From the NCBI RefSeq assembly GCF_003058225.1, contig NZ_QBUG01000008.1, positions 124,001 to 188,000 on the forward strand: 64,000 nt of DNA, written 5' to 3'. This document shows positions 1 through 7,743 of the stretch, piece by piece. The position numbers and the translations under genes are program-made. The stretch's first letter is position 1. The number at the start of each line of letters is the position of its first letter. The notes under the pieces are model-generated. The model ran no database searches. It was not told the DNA's origin and worked only from the letters and a program-made list of their open reading frames with translations. The DNA comes from Promicromonospora sp. AC04 (lineage in GTDB: Bacteria; Actinomycetota; Actinomycetes; Actinomycetales; Cellulomonadaceae).

Positions 1-7
1 ACCGCTG

Positions 8-1414
8 ATGCGGGGGCTGCTCGACCTGTCCGTCGCCGAGGTCGCCGCGGGGCTGCGCCGACGCGAGTACAGCGTCGTCGACGTGGTGTCGGCCTCCCTC
101 ACGCGGATCGAGGAGACCACCGAGCTGGCGGCGTACGTAGACGTCTACGCCGATCGCGCGCTGAAGATCGCGCAGGCGCACCAGACGTTGCTCGGCAACG
201 GGATCGACCTCGGCCCGCTGCACGGCGTGCCGATCGCGGTGAAGGACAACGTCGACGTCGAGGGCACGCTGACTGCGGCGGGCAGCCGCATCCTGCAGGG
301 CAACTTCTCGGAGGAGGACGCGACGGTGGTGGCACGCCTGCGTAAGCAGGGCGCCATCATCGTCGGGACGACGAACCTGCACGAGTTCGCCTGGGGTGGC
401 ACGACCGACAACCCGCACTTCGGCAGGACCCGCAATCCCTGGGACCTGAGCCGGAGCCCCGCGGGTTCGAGCGGCGGCTCGGGTGCGGCAGTCGCGGCAC
501 GCACTGTGTTCGCGGCGCTCGGCACCGACACCGGTGGTTCGGTGCGGCTGCCGGCCTCGATGAACGGCGTCACGGGCATCCGACCGGGCATCGGCCGGGT
601 CAGCAACGCCGGCGTCTACCCGCTGGCCTGGTCGCTCGACACCGTCGGGCCGCTGGCGGGCAGCGCACAGGACTGCGCCGTGCTGCTGGACGCCATGAGT
701 GGGCGCGACGCCCGCGACCCGCAGTCCTACGGCCACCCGACCAACAGCCTGGCCGCGATGGAGGACCGCGGGCTGCGGGGCGCGCGGATCGGCGTCATCT
801 CCGGCGTCAGCCGGGTCCAGCTGCAGCCCGCCGTGCTCGACGCCTTCGACAGCACCCTCGCGCTGCTGGAACGGCTCGGGGCGAGCGTGCGCGAGATCGA
901 GATCCTCGACCTGGAAGCCGTCGTCGACGCTCTGGTCATCGTCGACGCCGTCGAGCCGAGCGCCCACCACGCGCCCTGGCTGCGAAGCCGCCCGGGCGAC
1001 TACGGCGCCGACGTCCGCGCCAACCTCGAAGCCGGGCTCGTCATCCCGGCGGTCGACTACGTACAGGCGCAGCGGTACCGCGCCCACGTGCGACGGCAGT
1101 TCTCGGACGCGTTCGACCAGGTCGACGTGCTGCTCACCCCGACGTTGCCGTTCACCGCTCCCGGCGTCGGGCAGACGACCATCACCATCGACAGCGCCGA
1201 ACGCGATGTCCTGACCAGCCTGATGCGCTTCACTGCGCTCGCGAGCGTGCCCGGTCTACCGGCGATGAGCCTGCCCATCGGGTTCGACGCCGACGGCCTG
1301 CCCATCGGGCTGCAGGTGATCGGCGCGCCCGACGACGAGGCAGGGGTGCTGCGGCTCGGCGCCGCGCTGCAGTCGCAGACCGACTGGCATCAGCGGCGAC
1401 CGTCGCTCGCCTGA
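8..1414 (+). CDS. Amidase-signature family amidase
   Basis: A 468-residue cytosolic amidase-signature (AS) hydrolase; the family cleaves amides or carbamates to a carboxylate plus ammonia. The catalytic Ser-cisSer-Lys triad is visible: Lys79 in AVKDN, Ser154 in the GSSGGSG signature and Ser178 in DTGGSVR, at GatA-like spacing. No gatB or gatC lies nearby, so this is more likely a free-standing catabolic amidase than a tRNA amidotransferase subunit; the substrate cannot be read from sequence. The ATG is only seven bases from the window edge, so an upstream start or operon partner is possible. Its final 25 bases overlap the 3' end of the convergent GntR gene, inside a run of 15-bp repeats. Confidence 0.85.
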   Translation: MRGLLDLSVAEVAAGLRRREYSVVDVVSASLTRIEETTELAAYVDVYADRALKIAQAHQTLLGNGIDLGPLHGVPIAVKDNVDVEGTLTAAGSRILQGNFSEEDATVVARLRKQGAIIVGTTNLHEFAWGGTTDNPHFGRTRNPWDLSRSPAGSSGGSGAAVAARTVFAALGTDTGGSVRLPASMNGVTGIRPGIGRVSNAGVYPLAWSLDTVGPLAGSAQDCAVLLDAMSGRDARDPQSYGHPTNSLAAMEDRGLRGARIGVISGVSRVQLQPAVLDAFDSTLALLERLGASVREIEILDLEAVVDALVIVDAVEPSAHHAPWLRSRPGDYGADVRANLEAGLVIPAVDYVQAQRYRAHVRRQFSDAFDQVDVLLTPTLPFTAPGVGQTTITIDSAERDVLTSLMRFTALASVPGLPAMSLPIGFDADGLPIGLQVIGAPDDEAGVLRLGAALQSQTDWHQRRPSLA

Positions 1415-2187
1415 CCGTCGCTCGCCCGACCGTCGCCGGCCCGACCGTCGAGGAACGGCCTGCGCTGGAAGTGGTTGACGATGTGGATCTGGTCGGAGCG
1501 GTAGTAGCCGGTGGCGATCTCGACCAGCGTGCCGTCGGACCGGTAGGTCTTGCGATGCTGCAGCATCGTCGGATCGCCGACCTCGAGACGCAACAGCTCC
1601 GCGACCCCGGCGTCCGCTCGCGCCGCCCCGGTCGTCACGACCGCCTCGCCGAGCTCGTGGCCGAAGGACTCGAGGTAGGCGAAGGTCCCGCCGCCCAGGC
1701 TCGGCGAGTCGACGGGAGGGCGCCTCAGCCCCAGGTCCGTGCGCAGGAATGACGACCAGAGCACGAGCGGCTCCGGTCCCATCGTCAACCGCTCCCAGCG
1801 GATGACGCGCTCGCCGGGCTCGAGCTCGAGCTGCTCGGCGACGGCCGGCGTCGGGTCGAGCTCGCTCCAGTCGATGAGGCGGTAGAAGACGAGACGTTCG
1901 GTCAGGTTCGTCTCGCCGTCCTCACCGATCGCGCGCAGAGAGTTGAGCTGGTGCAGCAGGACGTGCGTGGTTGGCTGGGTGCCCTGCCCCGGGATGCGGC
2001 GCAGCAGGTTCTCGTGCACGAGCAGGGCGAGCGCCTCGCGTACGACATTCCGGCCGACTCCGAACTGTGCCTCCAGCTCGTCCTCGGCGGGCAGGGAACG
2101 CCCCCAGGTACCCGCGATGATCTTCGCGCGGATGACGTCACGGACGAGGCGGGCGCGGTGGTGTCGACGATCGAGGTAGCTCGTCAC
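1390..2187 (-). CDS. GntR family transcriptional regulator (HutC/UTRA subfamily)
   Basis: A 265-residue regulator. Residues about 5-70 form the GntR winged helix (LPAEDELEAQFGVGRNVVRE) and residues about 85-245 a UTRA/chorismate-lyase-like ligand domain, which in this subfamily binds small sugars or amino-acid derivatives. I chose the GTG at 2187 because AGGGA lies six bases upstream and the winged helix starts straight after; the open frame running further upstream shows no coding character. The last about 18 residues (GDGRASDGQASDGRR) are encoded by 15-bp tandem repeats, an unusual tail that overlaps the convergent amidase gene. The divergent neighbour is only a relic of a HAD phosphatase, so its original target may be lost. 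Confidence 0.82.
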   Translation of the reverse strand: MTSYLDRRHHRARLVRDVIRAKIIAGTWGRSLPAEDELEAQFGVGRNVVREALALLVHENLLRRIPGQGTQPTTHVLLHQLNSLRAIGEDGETNLTERLVFYRLIDWSELDPTPAVAEQLELEPGERVIRWERLTMGPEPLVLWSSFLRTDLGLRRPPVDSPSLGGGTFAYLESFGHELGEAVVTTGAARADAGVAELLRLEVGDPTMLQHRKTYRSDGTLVEIATGYYRSDQIHIVNHFQRRPFLDGRAGDGRASDGQASDGRR

Positions 2188-2443
2188 GGTGGATCCCTGG
2201 CTTGCTGGTGGAGGTGTGCGACGCGGGCCCAGCAACGCGGGTCGCGGCGCCGAGGCGCCGCTGCGATAGGCACCATATCGCGGTGCTCCGGTCGGTCGAC
2301 GTCGTGCGGGTACTCGAAGTGTCCCCAGATTCCCTGAGAATGCGGTGACGACGTCCCCTGGGCCGGGGCGAGAGTGGTCATGCTCGACGTCGATCCCACC
2401 TCGCCGCCGGGCACTCCATGACCCGCACCCACGGGAGAAGACC

Positions 2444-2562
2444 GTGATCGTGAAGACCGCGTCGCCGTCGGCGGCTGGAACAGCACACCTGGTGGCGCTC
2501 GACATCGATGGCACGCTCGCCCATGCCGGGCACATCGCCGCAGCGGAAGAGAAACCATCCCC
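2444..2562 (+). pseudogene. 5' remnant of a HAD-superfamily (Cof-type) phosphatase
   Basis: A good ribosome site (GGGAGAAG at 2433-2440) precedes in-frame GTG codons at 2444 and 2450, followed by the typical start of a sugar-phosphate phosphatase: HLVALDIDGTLAHAGHIA. DIDGT is HAD motif I with the catalytic aspartates. The similarity stops after about 35 residues, just before the hairpin at 2563, and the frame then runs into unrelated sequence. Motifs II-IV are absent, so it cannot be functional. I read it as a gene cut by the insertion that brought in the endonuclease gene to its right. Confidence 0.6.
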
Positions 2563-2591
2563 GGGGTGCGCCGGGCCACCCGGCGCACCCC
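2563..2591 (-). terminator. Rho-independent-like terminator of the endonuclease gene
   Basis: A perfect 13-bp stem (GGGGTGCGCCGGG and its complement) with a 3-base loop, 35 bases past the stop of the leftward endonuclease gene. Reading leftward it is followed by a T-rich stretch (GGTTTCTCTT), as expected for termination in that direction. Confidence 0.65.
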
Positions 2592-2625
2592 GTCCCATAC
2601 GGCTCGCAGCGGGGCCTGCCTCCAC

Positions 2626-3351
2626 TCAGATCACAGAGACCTGGCGATATCGTCCGTACGCATTGAGGTGTATCGCATGGAGGCCGCCCACGACAGCAAC
2701 CGGGATCAAGTAGTAATTGAGGTCTCCGTCGATAATAAAGAAGTCATCGATCTCGTCGGGGTCGTACGTTCGGCGCTCACCCCGCGTGGTCGAGAGATAT
2801 ACCTTCCAGCTGTCGCCGGCGCGAGTCCTCGTTGTCTTCACCTGCACACGGCGGATGCCCGTAACCGTGGAGACGAGTAGATCGTATCTGCTGGGCTCAA
2901 GCGGCCACGAGACATCGTTGCCGCACAACATGAACCACGCGGCCGCGAGGGCAGGACCCGCATGATCGAGATGAGCGAGCGTCGGTGCCATTCTGCTGGC
3001 GTCCGAAGCCCGACTCGTCGTCGGGAGATGTGTCGTATCCGCGCAGATTCGCGCGGCATGCCCCTTGATCAGGGCGACGCCGGCGTCGCTCTCAACGCCC
3101 AGGCGCGTGGCCACTGCGGTCCACGAGTCCGCTTCGGCGACAGCAGCGCGAATTTCGGCGTCGGTCCAACGGCGCTGCCCGACAAAATGCGTGTAGTCCA
3201 GACCAAGACGATCTGCCTCAGCACGCACCGATCTCATAGTTCCGGATGAGGATGTGACGAGCCCCAACTCACGCAGCACTCCTCGCCAGCTCTTCGATGT
3301 GGCGACAGCGCTCACAAGATGCTCGTCGGTGTAGGTTCGCGCGCCTGCCAT
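2626..3351 (-). CDS. PD-(D/E)XK homing-type endonuclease (group I intron-associated family)
   Basis: A 241-residue protein whose C-terminal about 95 residues match the group I intron-associated PD-(D/E)XK nuclease family: YDLLVST, then RRVQVKTT as the catalytic QxK (Gln in place of Glu, as in the I-Ssp6803I type), then STTRGERRTYDPDEIDDFF and YLIPV. The N-terminal half holds two helix-turn-helix-like repeats (DEHLVSAVATSKSWRGVLRELGL and a degenerate copy near residue 65), presumably for DNA recognition. Met at 3351 is favoured because the repeats begin there; 3399 is possible but runs into transposase remnants. No intron is visible. It lies between a broken HAD gene and a broken IS481 gene beside tRNA-Pro, consistent with a selfish insertion. 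Confidence 0.72.
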   Translation of the reverse strand: MAGARTYTDEHLVSAVATSKSWRGVLRELGLVTSSSGTMRSVRAEADRLGLDYTHFVGQRRWTDAEIRAAVAEADSWTAVATRLGVESDAGVALIKGHAARICADTTHLPTTSRASDASRMAPTLAHLDHAGPALAAAWFMLCGNDVSWPLEPSRYDLLVSTVTGIRRVQVKTTRTRAGDSWKVYLSTTRGERRTYDPDEIDDFFIIDGDLNYYLIPVAVVGGLHAIHLNAYGRYRQVSVI

Positions 3352-3384
3352 GTCGCAACCGTACGGCGCCCCTCTGACAGTGAG

Positions 3385-3567
3385 ACCCGCCTGCACCACA
3401 TCGAGATCGGACGAACCTACGCCGGAACCTACGTCCTGATCCTGGCCGAAGACCTCAACATCCAGATCATCGACGCCGCCACCGGCGAGATCCTGCGCGA
3501 GCTCGTCCTCGACCCCACCCGGATCTACCAGGGCACAGGCCGCCCACCCGGACCAACCCGGAAATGA
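3385..3567 (+). pseudogene. C-terminal remnant of an IS481-family transposase
   Basis: The frame encodes RLHHIEIGRTYAGTYVLIL, then DAATGEILRELVLDPTRIYQ and a stop. This is the characteristic tail of IS481-type DDE transposases, which end in a strand-rich LHHIGIGR...TGE.LR.L.LDP segment. Only about 55 residues remain; the DDE catalytic core is missing, so the copy is dead. It is followed at once by a long hairpin. Confidence 0.68.
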
Positions 3568-3568
3568 C

Positions 3569-3607
3569 GAATGGCCTGAACCTACGATCCGTAGGTTCAG
3601 GCCATTC
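3569..3607. terminator. 18-bp perfect hairpin after the IS481 remnant
   Basis: GAATGGCCTGAACCTACG and its exact reverse complement are separated by only ATC. It lies two bases past the transposase stop and 24 bases from the 3' end of tRNA-Pro, so it could terminate both. It could also be a transposon-end structure left from IS481. There is no clear T-run. Confidence 0.6.
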
Positions 3608-3630
3608 CGATGTCCTGCGACATCACACTG

Positions 3631-3704
3631 TCGGGCTGACAGGATTTGAACCTGCGACCCCCTGACCCCCAGTCAGGTGCGCTACCAAGCTGCGCCACAG
3701 CCCG
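3631..3704 (-). tRNA. tRNA-Pro (anticodon GGG)
   Basis: A 74-nt cloverleaf reads on the minus strand: acceptor CGGGCTG/CAGCCCG with discriminator A, D arm GCGC-AGCTTGGTA-GCGC, anticodon arm CCTGA-CTGGGGG-TCAGG (anticodon GGG) and T arm with the TTCAAAT loop. The 3' CCA is not encoded. Decayed mobile sequence lies directly past its 3' end (2444-3607), the usual side for tRNA-associated insertions. Confidence 0.95.
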
Positions 3705-3875
3705 CGGTGTTCCGAGCATGCTCGACACTACCGGTTTTGGCCCCTTGGGGCCGACGGAAATACTACCCCACCTCCGGCCTCGTGCCCGACCACGGGCTGT
3801 GCGAACCACCACCCCTGCCGCAGATCACAGGTTGCCGCGCGGGGCGTGGTCGTCGGCGTCGGTCCAGTTGCCGAG

Positions 3876-3892
3876 AGTAGACGTTGTCTACT
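3876..3892. promoter_or_regulatory. Operator-like palindrome AGTAGAC-GTT-GTCTACT
   Basis: A perfect 17-base inverted repeat (7-bp arms, 3-base centre) 108 bases before the acyltransferase start. The same GTAGAC-N3-GTCTAC core recurs at 48676-48690. The rest of the roughly 300-base stretch between the tRNA and the acyltransferase gene shows nothing else I can name. Confidence 0.5.
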
Positions 3893-4000
3893 GTCAGCAA
3901 CCTACTCGGCGGGTGTAGTCATTTCCTGATGCGTCCGGGACGAGACCGGTCGTCGGATTGTCCGCACCTCGGTGCAGACCACGCAGATAGGGTTGACGCC

Positions 4001-5758
4001 GTGCATCACTCACCGGCCGACGGCGTCCGACGCATCGACTACTTTCCCTGGGAGTACGACCCGACGTCCCCGGAGGCCGAGGCGCAGGCGATCCGTCAGG
4101 GAGAGCTGGCCGCGCACGGGGCGCAGTTCGGCGACGGCGTCTTCGTCGCCCAGAACGCAGCGGTCTTCTGCGACCGGCTCACCATCGGCGATCGCAGCTA
4201 CATCGGCGCCCTCGCCTACGTCACGGGCGACCTGACGATCGGCGCGGACTGCTCGATCAACCCCTACGCCGTGGTCCGCGGCGAGATCCGGATGGGAGAC
4301 GGCGTCCGGATCGGCGCGCACAGCTCGATCCTCGGCTTCAACCACCGGATGGCCAACGACCTGCCGATCCACGAGCAGGGCACCTGGAGCAAGGGCATCA
4401 CGCTCGGGGACGACGTGTGGATCGGCTCGAACGCCACGATCCTCGATGGGGTCACGGTCGGCGACCACGTCATCATCGGCGCTGCAGCCGTCGTCACGAA
4501 GGACGTGCCCGCCTGGGCCGTCGTCGCGGGCAACCCGGCGCGCGTCATCCGCGACCGGCGCGCCGAGCGTGACCACGGCGCGGAGACCGAGGCCACCCGG
4601 GAACACGATCTTGCGGCAGAGCTCCAGGCCTTCGCGGCGAGAGCCCGCGAACAGGCCGGCGACCTGCTGGCCCGCTGCTACGAGGACGGCCGGTTCGTCG
4701 ACCGTCCGTCGGCGTCCGCGGGAGAGCGAGAGCCGGCCATCCGCCCGTGGGCGGACGCCGTCGAGATCGCCGATCTCCTGCTCGGCACCCCACCACCAGG
4801 ATTCGACGCCGCGGACCTGATCCGGCGGCTAACCGCCCGGCAGGACCCGGCGACCGGGCTCATCCCGGCGGGCGACATCTCCGACCACGGCCTGACGCAA
4901 CCGCCGACGTCGGACGAGCCGCCGGCCTCCGCGGACGGCAGCGCGAGCTATCACATCCTCAGCGTCGGCTACGCGGTCCGGCTGCTCGGCGGGCGGCTCC
5001 CGTATCCCGTCCGCGCGGTGCACGAGCTGAGCGACCGCGAGGTCATCGCCTCTCTCGAAGCGCGCGACTGGGGCGCCCAGGCCTGGGGGAGCGGCGCCGC
5101 CGTCGACTCGCTCGCCACCGCGTGCGCGCTCAACATCGCCGACTTCTCCGCGGAGCTCGGCGACAGCGGCGTCGGCCCGCTGTACGGGCTGATGGGCTGG
5201 CTGTCCGCCCGGGCGAACCCCGAGACGGGCCTGTGGGGCGCACCGGAGCCCGCGCCCGCGCCGCGCTGGCTGCAGGCCGTGAACGGGTTCTACCGGCTGA
5301 CCCGCGGCTCGTACGCCCAGCTCGGGCTGCCGCTGCCCTATCCCGAGGCAGCTATCGACACGGTGCTGGAGCACGCGAGCGATCTGCACCTCGGCACGCC
5401 GGAGGGATACACCGCCTGCAACGTCCTCGACGTCGTCCATCCCCTGTGGCTGGCCGCCAAGCAGTCCGGGCACCGCCGGACCGAGGGCGCGGCCTGGGCC
5501 CAGGGCCAGCTGCGGCAAGCGCTCCGGAACTGGTCGGACGGCGAGGGCTTCGCCTTCGCCCCCCACAGCGCCGGGCCCGACGGCGTCGCCGGGCTCCAGG
5601 GCACCGAGATGTGGCTGAGCATCGTCTGGCACCTGGCCGACTACCTCGGCCTCTCCGATGCCCTGGGCTACCGGCCGCGCGGCGTGCACAGCCCGGACCC
5701 GCTCGTCCGGCTGGCGCCCGTCGACGCCCCGCGCCGACCCGACGGCGGGCCAAGGTAG
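4001..5758 (+). CDS. Hexapeptide-repeat acyltransferase fused to an alpha-toroid-like domain
   Basis: A 585-residue fusion. Residues about 35-185 are a left-handed beta-helix (LbH) O-acetyltransferase: successive hexapeptides (LTIGDRS, LTIGADC, VRIGAHS, VWIGSNA, VIIGAAA) and the typical exit PAWAVVAGNPARVIRDRR. His in GFNHRM is the likely catalytic base, with acetyl-CoA as presumed donor. Residues about 255-560 are helical, with repeats reminiscent of the alpha/alpha toroid of terpene cyclases and six-hairpin glycosidases (DPATGLIPAG, NPETGLWGAP, WLQAVNGFYRL); no catalytic motif is recognised. The GTG at 4001 is preferred (AGGG nine bases upstream); the longer frame begins inside an operator palindrome. 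The acceptor is unknown, but a glycan or cell-surface sugar is plausible. Confidence 0.7.
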   Translation: MHHSPADGVRRIDYFPWEYDPTSPEAEAQAIRQGELAAHGAQFGDGVFVAQNAAVFCDRLTIGDRSYIGALAYVTGDLTIGADCSINPYAVVRGEIRMGDGVRIGAHSSILGFNHRMANDLPIHEQGTWSKGITLGDDVWIGSNATILDGVTVGDHVIIGAAAVVTKDVPAWAVVAGNPARVIRDRRAERDHGAETEATREHDLAAELQAFAARAREQAGDLLARCYEDGRFVDRPSASAGEREPAIRPWADAVEIADLLLGTPPPGFDAADLIRRLTARQDPATGLIPAGDISDHGLTQPPTSDEPPASADGSASYHILSVGYAVRLLGGRLPYPVRAVHELSDREVIASLEARDWGAQAWGSGAAVDSLATACALNIADFSAELGDSGVGPLYGLMGWLSARANPETGLWGAPEPAPAPRWLQAVNGFYRLTRGSYAQLGLPLPYPEAAIDTVLEHASDLHLGTPEGYTACNVLDVVHPLWLAAKQSGHRRTEGAAWAQGQLRQALRNWSDGEGFAFAPHSAGPDGVAGLQGTEMWLSIVWHLADYLGLSDALGYRPRGVHSPDPLVRLAPVDAPRRPDGGPR

Positions 5759-5890
5759 CGACGGCCTGGCTCCGAGATCCGGCCCTCGTCCCGGTGCACG
5801 GAGGCAGCGACGGCCTAGCTCCGAGCTCCGGCCCTCGTCCCGGTGCACGGAGGCCGTGACGGCCTAGCTCCGGCCCTCGTCCCGGTCGAC
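5757..5890. repeat. Three 49-bp tandem copies of the 3' end of the LacI gene
   Basis: Units begin at 5757, 5806 and 5855 and share GACGGCCT.GCTCCG and CCGGCCCTCGTCCCGG. The third lies inside the LacI coding sequence and lacks seven bases, so the first two look like duplications of that gene's tail into the gap between the convergent genes. Confidence 0.75.
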
Positions 5891-6904
5891 GGCGGCAGCG
5901 GCCGCCGTCGACCCGCGGACGACGAGCCGCGTGGCGAGCTCCTCACGCGGCGCCTCGCGGGGCGGGTCGGCGCTGATCCGCAGCAGCATCCGCAGCGCGG
6001 CCGCGCCCATCTCCGCGATGGGCTGGTGCACGGTGGTCAGCGCGGGGCTGACCCACTGCGCCTCCGGCAGGTCGTCGAAGCCGACCACGCTCACGTCGTC
6101 GGGGATCCGGAGGCCGAGAGCGGTCGCGGCGTCGTACACACCGAGCGCGATGGTGTCGGAACAGGCGAAGACCGCGGTCGGCACCGGGGTGGCCCGCAGC
6201 AGCTCCGTCGCCAGCTCGGCGGCGCCCGCGCGGTTCCAGCCGGTGTGCGCGACCCGGCTGTCCGGCAGCTCGAGGCCGGCCTGCGTGACGGCGGACCGGA
6301 ACCCGTCGACCCGGGCCTGGCTGTAGAGATGCGTGCGGCGTCCGGCGAGCACGGCGAGGTGCCGGTGGCCGAGCGCGAGGAGGTGCTCCGCCGCCGCCCG
6401 CCCGCCGGCCCAGTTCGCGGCCCCCACGCTGGCGACGGTGCTCGGCGGCTGGGTGACGGGGTCGAGCAGCACTATCGGCACGTGGGCGGCGGCCAGCGTC
6501 GCGAGCTGTTCGCTCGTGGTGTCGACCAGCGCGAGCACGGCGCCGCGCAGCCGGCGGGCGAGCAGCCGGGTGAGCCAGGCGTCGTCGGGCGGCCGGGCCA
6601 CGGAGACGACGATGTCGACGCCGGCCCCCTCGGCGGCGCGCTCGACGCCGCTGAGCGCGCGGTTCGCCCAGTTGCCCTCGACGCCGCTGAGCACGAGGTC
6701 GACGAACGGGGACCGCCCGCCGCGCGCCGGCGCGTCACGCCCGGACCGGCCGCGGTACCCGAGCTCCGCGACGATCCGCATCACGCGCGCACGGGTCTCG
6801 GTGGAGACGTCCGACCGGCCGCTCAGGACCTTCGAGACGGTGGGCACCGTCGTGCCCGCCGCTCTCGCGACGTCCGCCAGCGTGGTCCGGCGTGTGTTCG
6901 GCAT
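5864..6904 (-). CDS. LacI family transcriptional regulator of the ThuA/oxidoreductase operon
   Basis: A 346-residue repressor: helix-turn-helix at residues 7-30 (TLADVARAAGTTVPTVSKVL) with hinge, then a periplasmic-binding-protein-like sugar domain ending in SVVGFDDLPEAQWVSPALTTV. It diverges from the ThuA gene, and the 131-base gap carries two identical GTTGCGCAAC palindromes with the central CpG usual for LacI operators, so autoregulation and control of the rightward pair are likely. The effector is probably a sugar. The C-terminal tail (TAAAAAVDRDEGRS) is low-complexity, and its DNA has been duplicated downstream. Confidence 0.9.
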   Translation of the reverse strand: MPNTRRTTLADVARAAGTTVPTVSKVLSGRSDVSTETRARVMRIVAELGYRGRSGRDAPARGGRSPFVDLVLSGVEGNWANRALSGVERAAEGAGVDIVVSVARPPDDAWLTRLLARRLRGAVLALVDTTSEQLATLAAAHVPIVLLDPVTQPPSTVASVGAANWAGGRAAAEHLLALGHRHLAVLAGRRTHLYSQARVDGFRSAVTQAGLELPDSRVAHTGWNRAGAAELATELLRATPVPTAVFACSDTIALGVYDAATALGLRIPDDVSVVGFDDLPEAQWVSPALTTVHQPIAEMGAAALRMLLRISADPPREAPREELATRLVVRGSTAAAAAVDRDEGRS

Positions 6905-6931
6905 GCGGGCGACGCTAGCCGGAGCGCCAGA

Positions 6932-6943
6932 AGTTGCGCAACT
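6932..6943. promoter_or_regulatory. LacI operator O1 (AGTTGCGCAACT)
   Basis: A perfect 12-base palindrome 28 bases upstream of the LacI start, with central CG. The identical core recurs at 7010-7019. Confidence 0.7.
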
Positions 6944-7009
6944 ATTTGGGCCTTGAACTCTCGCGACCCGTCATGTATCAAAGGGAAGCAACGTCGCAGT
7001 TGCCAGTAT

Positions 7010-7020
7010 GTTGCGCAACT
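7010..7020. promoter_or_regulatory. LacI operator O2 (GTTGCGCAACT)
   Basis: A second copy of the GTTGCGCAAC palindrome, 16 bases before the ThuA start and so overlapping its leader. Two copies 77 bases apart centre to centre (about seven helical turns) would suit looping. Confidence 0.7.
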
Positions 7021-7035
7021 CTGGGAGAGCAGGAC

Positions 7036-7743
7036 ATGACAACTTCGAAGACGAAGCAAGCGCTGATCGTGCGCGGAGGATGGGACGGACACCAGCCCGT
7101 CGAGACCACCGACTCGTTCCTCCCGTTCCTGGGCGAGCACGGGTACGACGTGCGCATCGAGGACGAGACGACCGTCTACACGGACCCCGAGTACATGGCC
7201 GGCGTCGACGTCGTCATCCAGACCAACACGATGAACACGATCGCCGGCGACGAGCTGCGCGGGCTCATCGCCGCGGTGCGGGGTGGCGCGGGCCTCGCGG
7301 GATGGCACGGCGGCATCGCCGACTCGTACCGGAACAGCTCGGACTACCTGCAGCTGATCGGCGGGCAGTTCGCCACGCACCCCGCGAAGGCGGCGCCCGA
7401 CGAGCTGGCGGGCGACGCCACCGACAACTTCGTGCGGCACACGATCGACATCGTGCCCGAGCAGGCCGACCACCCGATCGTCGCCGGGATCACCGACTTC
7501 GAGCTGACGACCGAGCAGTACTGGGTGCTCTCGGACGACTACAACGACGTGCTCGCGACCACGACGCTCGCCGCGCCCGACTTCCAGCCCTGGCACCGGC
7601 CGGTCACGTGCCCGGCGGTCTGGACCCGCCTGTGGGGCGAGGGCCGCGTCTTCGTCGCGACGCCGGGCCACGACCTCGCCACCGTCAGCAACCCGAACGT
7701 TCGCACCATCGTCGAGAGGGGCATCCTGTGGGCCAGCCGCTGA
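7036..7743 (+). CDS. ThuA-domain protein
   Basis: A 235-residue class-I glutamine-amidotransferase-like protein of the ThuA family, known from rhizobial trehalose use. Visible features are KQALIVRGGWDGHQPVETTD, GGAGLAGWHGGIADSY, the FVRHTIDIVPEQADHPI segment and the closing PVTCPAVWTRLWGEGRVF...GHD. The usual ThuA Trp-His-Gly (GWHGG) is present and there is no classical amidotransferase Cys nucleophile. The start ATG at 7036 follows GGGAGAGCAGG; the longer frame reaches back across both LacI operators and is unlikely. It overlaps the next gene by 16 bases, so the two are translationally coupled. In Sinorhizobium ThuA works with ThuB, also a Gfo/Idh/MocA enzyme, on disaccharides; the same pairing here suggests sugar oxidation. 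Confidence 0.85.
   Translation: MTTSKTKQALIVRGGWDGHQPVETTDSFLPFLGEHGYDVRIEDETTVYTDPEYMAGVDVVIQTNTMNTIAGDELRGLIAAVRGGAGLAGWHGGIADSYRNSSDYLQLIGGQFATHPAKAAPDELAGDATDNFVRHTIDIVPEQADHPIVAGITDFELTTEQYWVLSDDYNDVLATTTLAAPDFQPWHRPVTCPAVWTRLWGEGRVFVATPGHDLATVSNPNVRTIVERGILWASR

Noticed and set aside
8-1414. GatA subunit of the tRNA amidotransferase
   Set aside because: Triad spacing is GatA-like, but there is no gatB or gatC beside it, and downstream is an unrelated GntR gene.
2188-2625. N-terminal extension of the GntR regulator
   Set aside because: The extra 146 codons have no domain and lie opposite the HAD remnant; GTG at 2187 has a ribosome site.
2444-3607. A functional prophage or integrative element at tRNA-Pro
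   Set aside because: No integrase gene or duplicated tRNA end was found; only decayed pieces and one small nuclease.
3884-4000. Longer start for the acyltransferase (ATG at 3884)
   Set aside because: It begins inside an operator palindrome, has no ribosome site, and the added residues resemble no acyltransferase.
6934-7035. Longer ThuA start
   Set aside because: It would start within LacI operator O1 and cover O2; ATG 7036 has a ribosome site.
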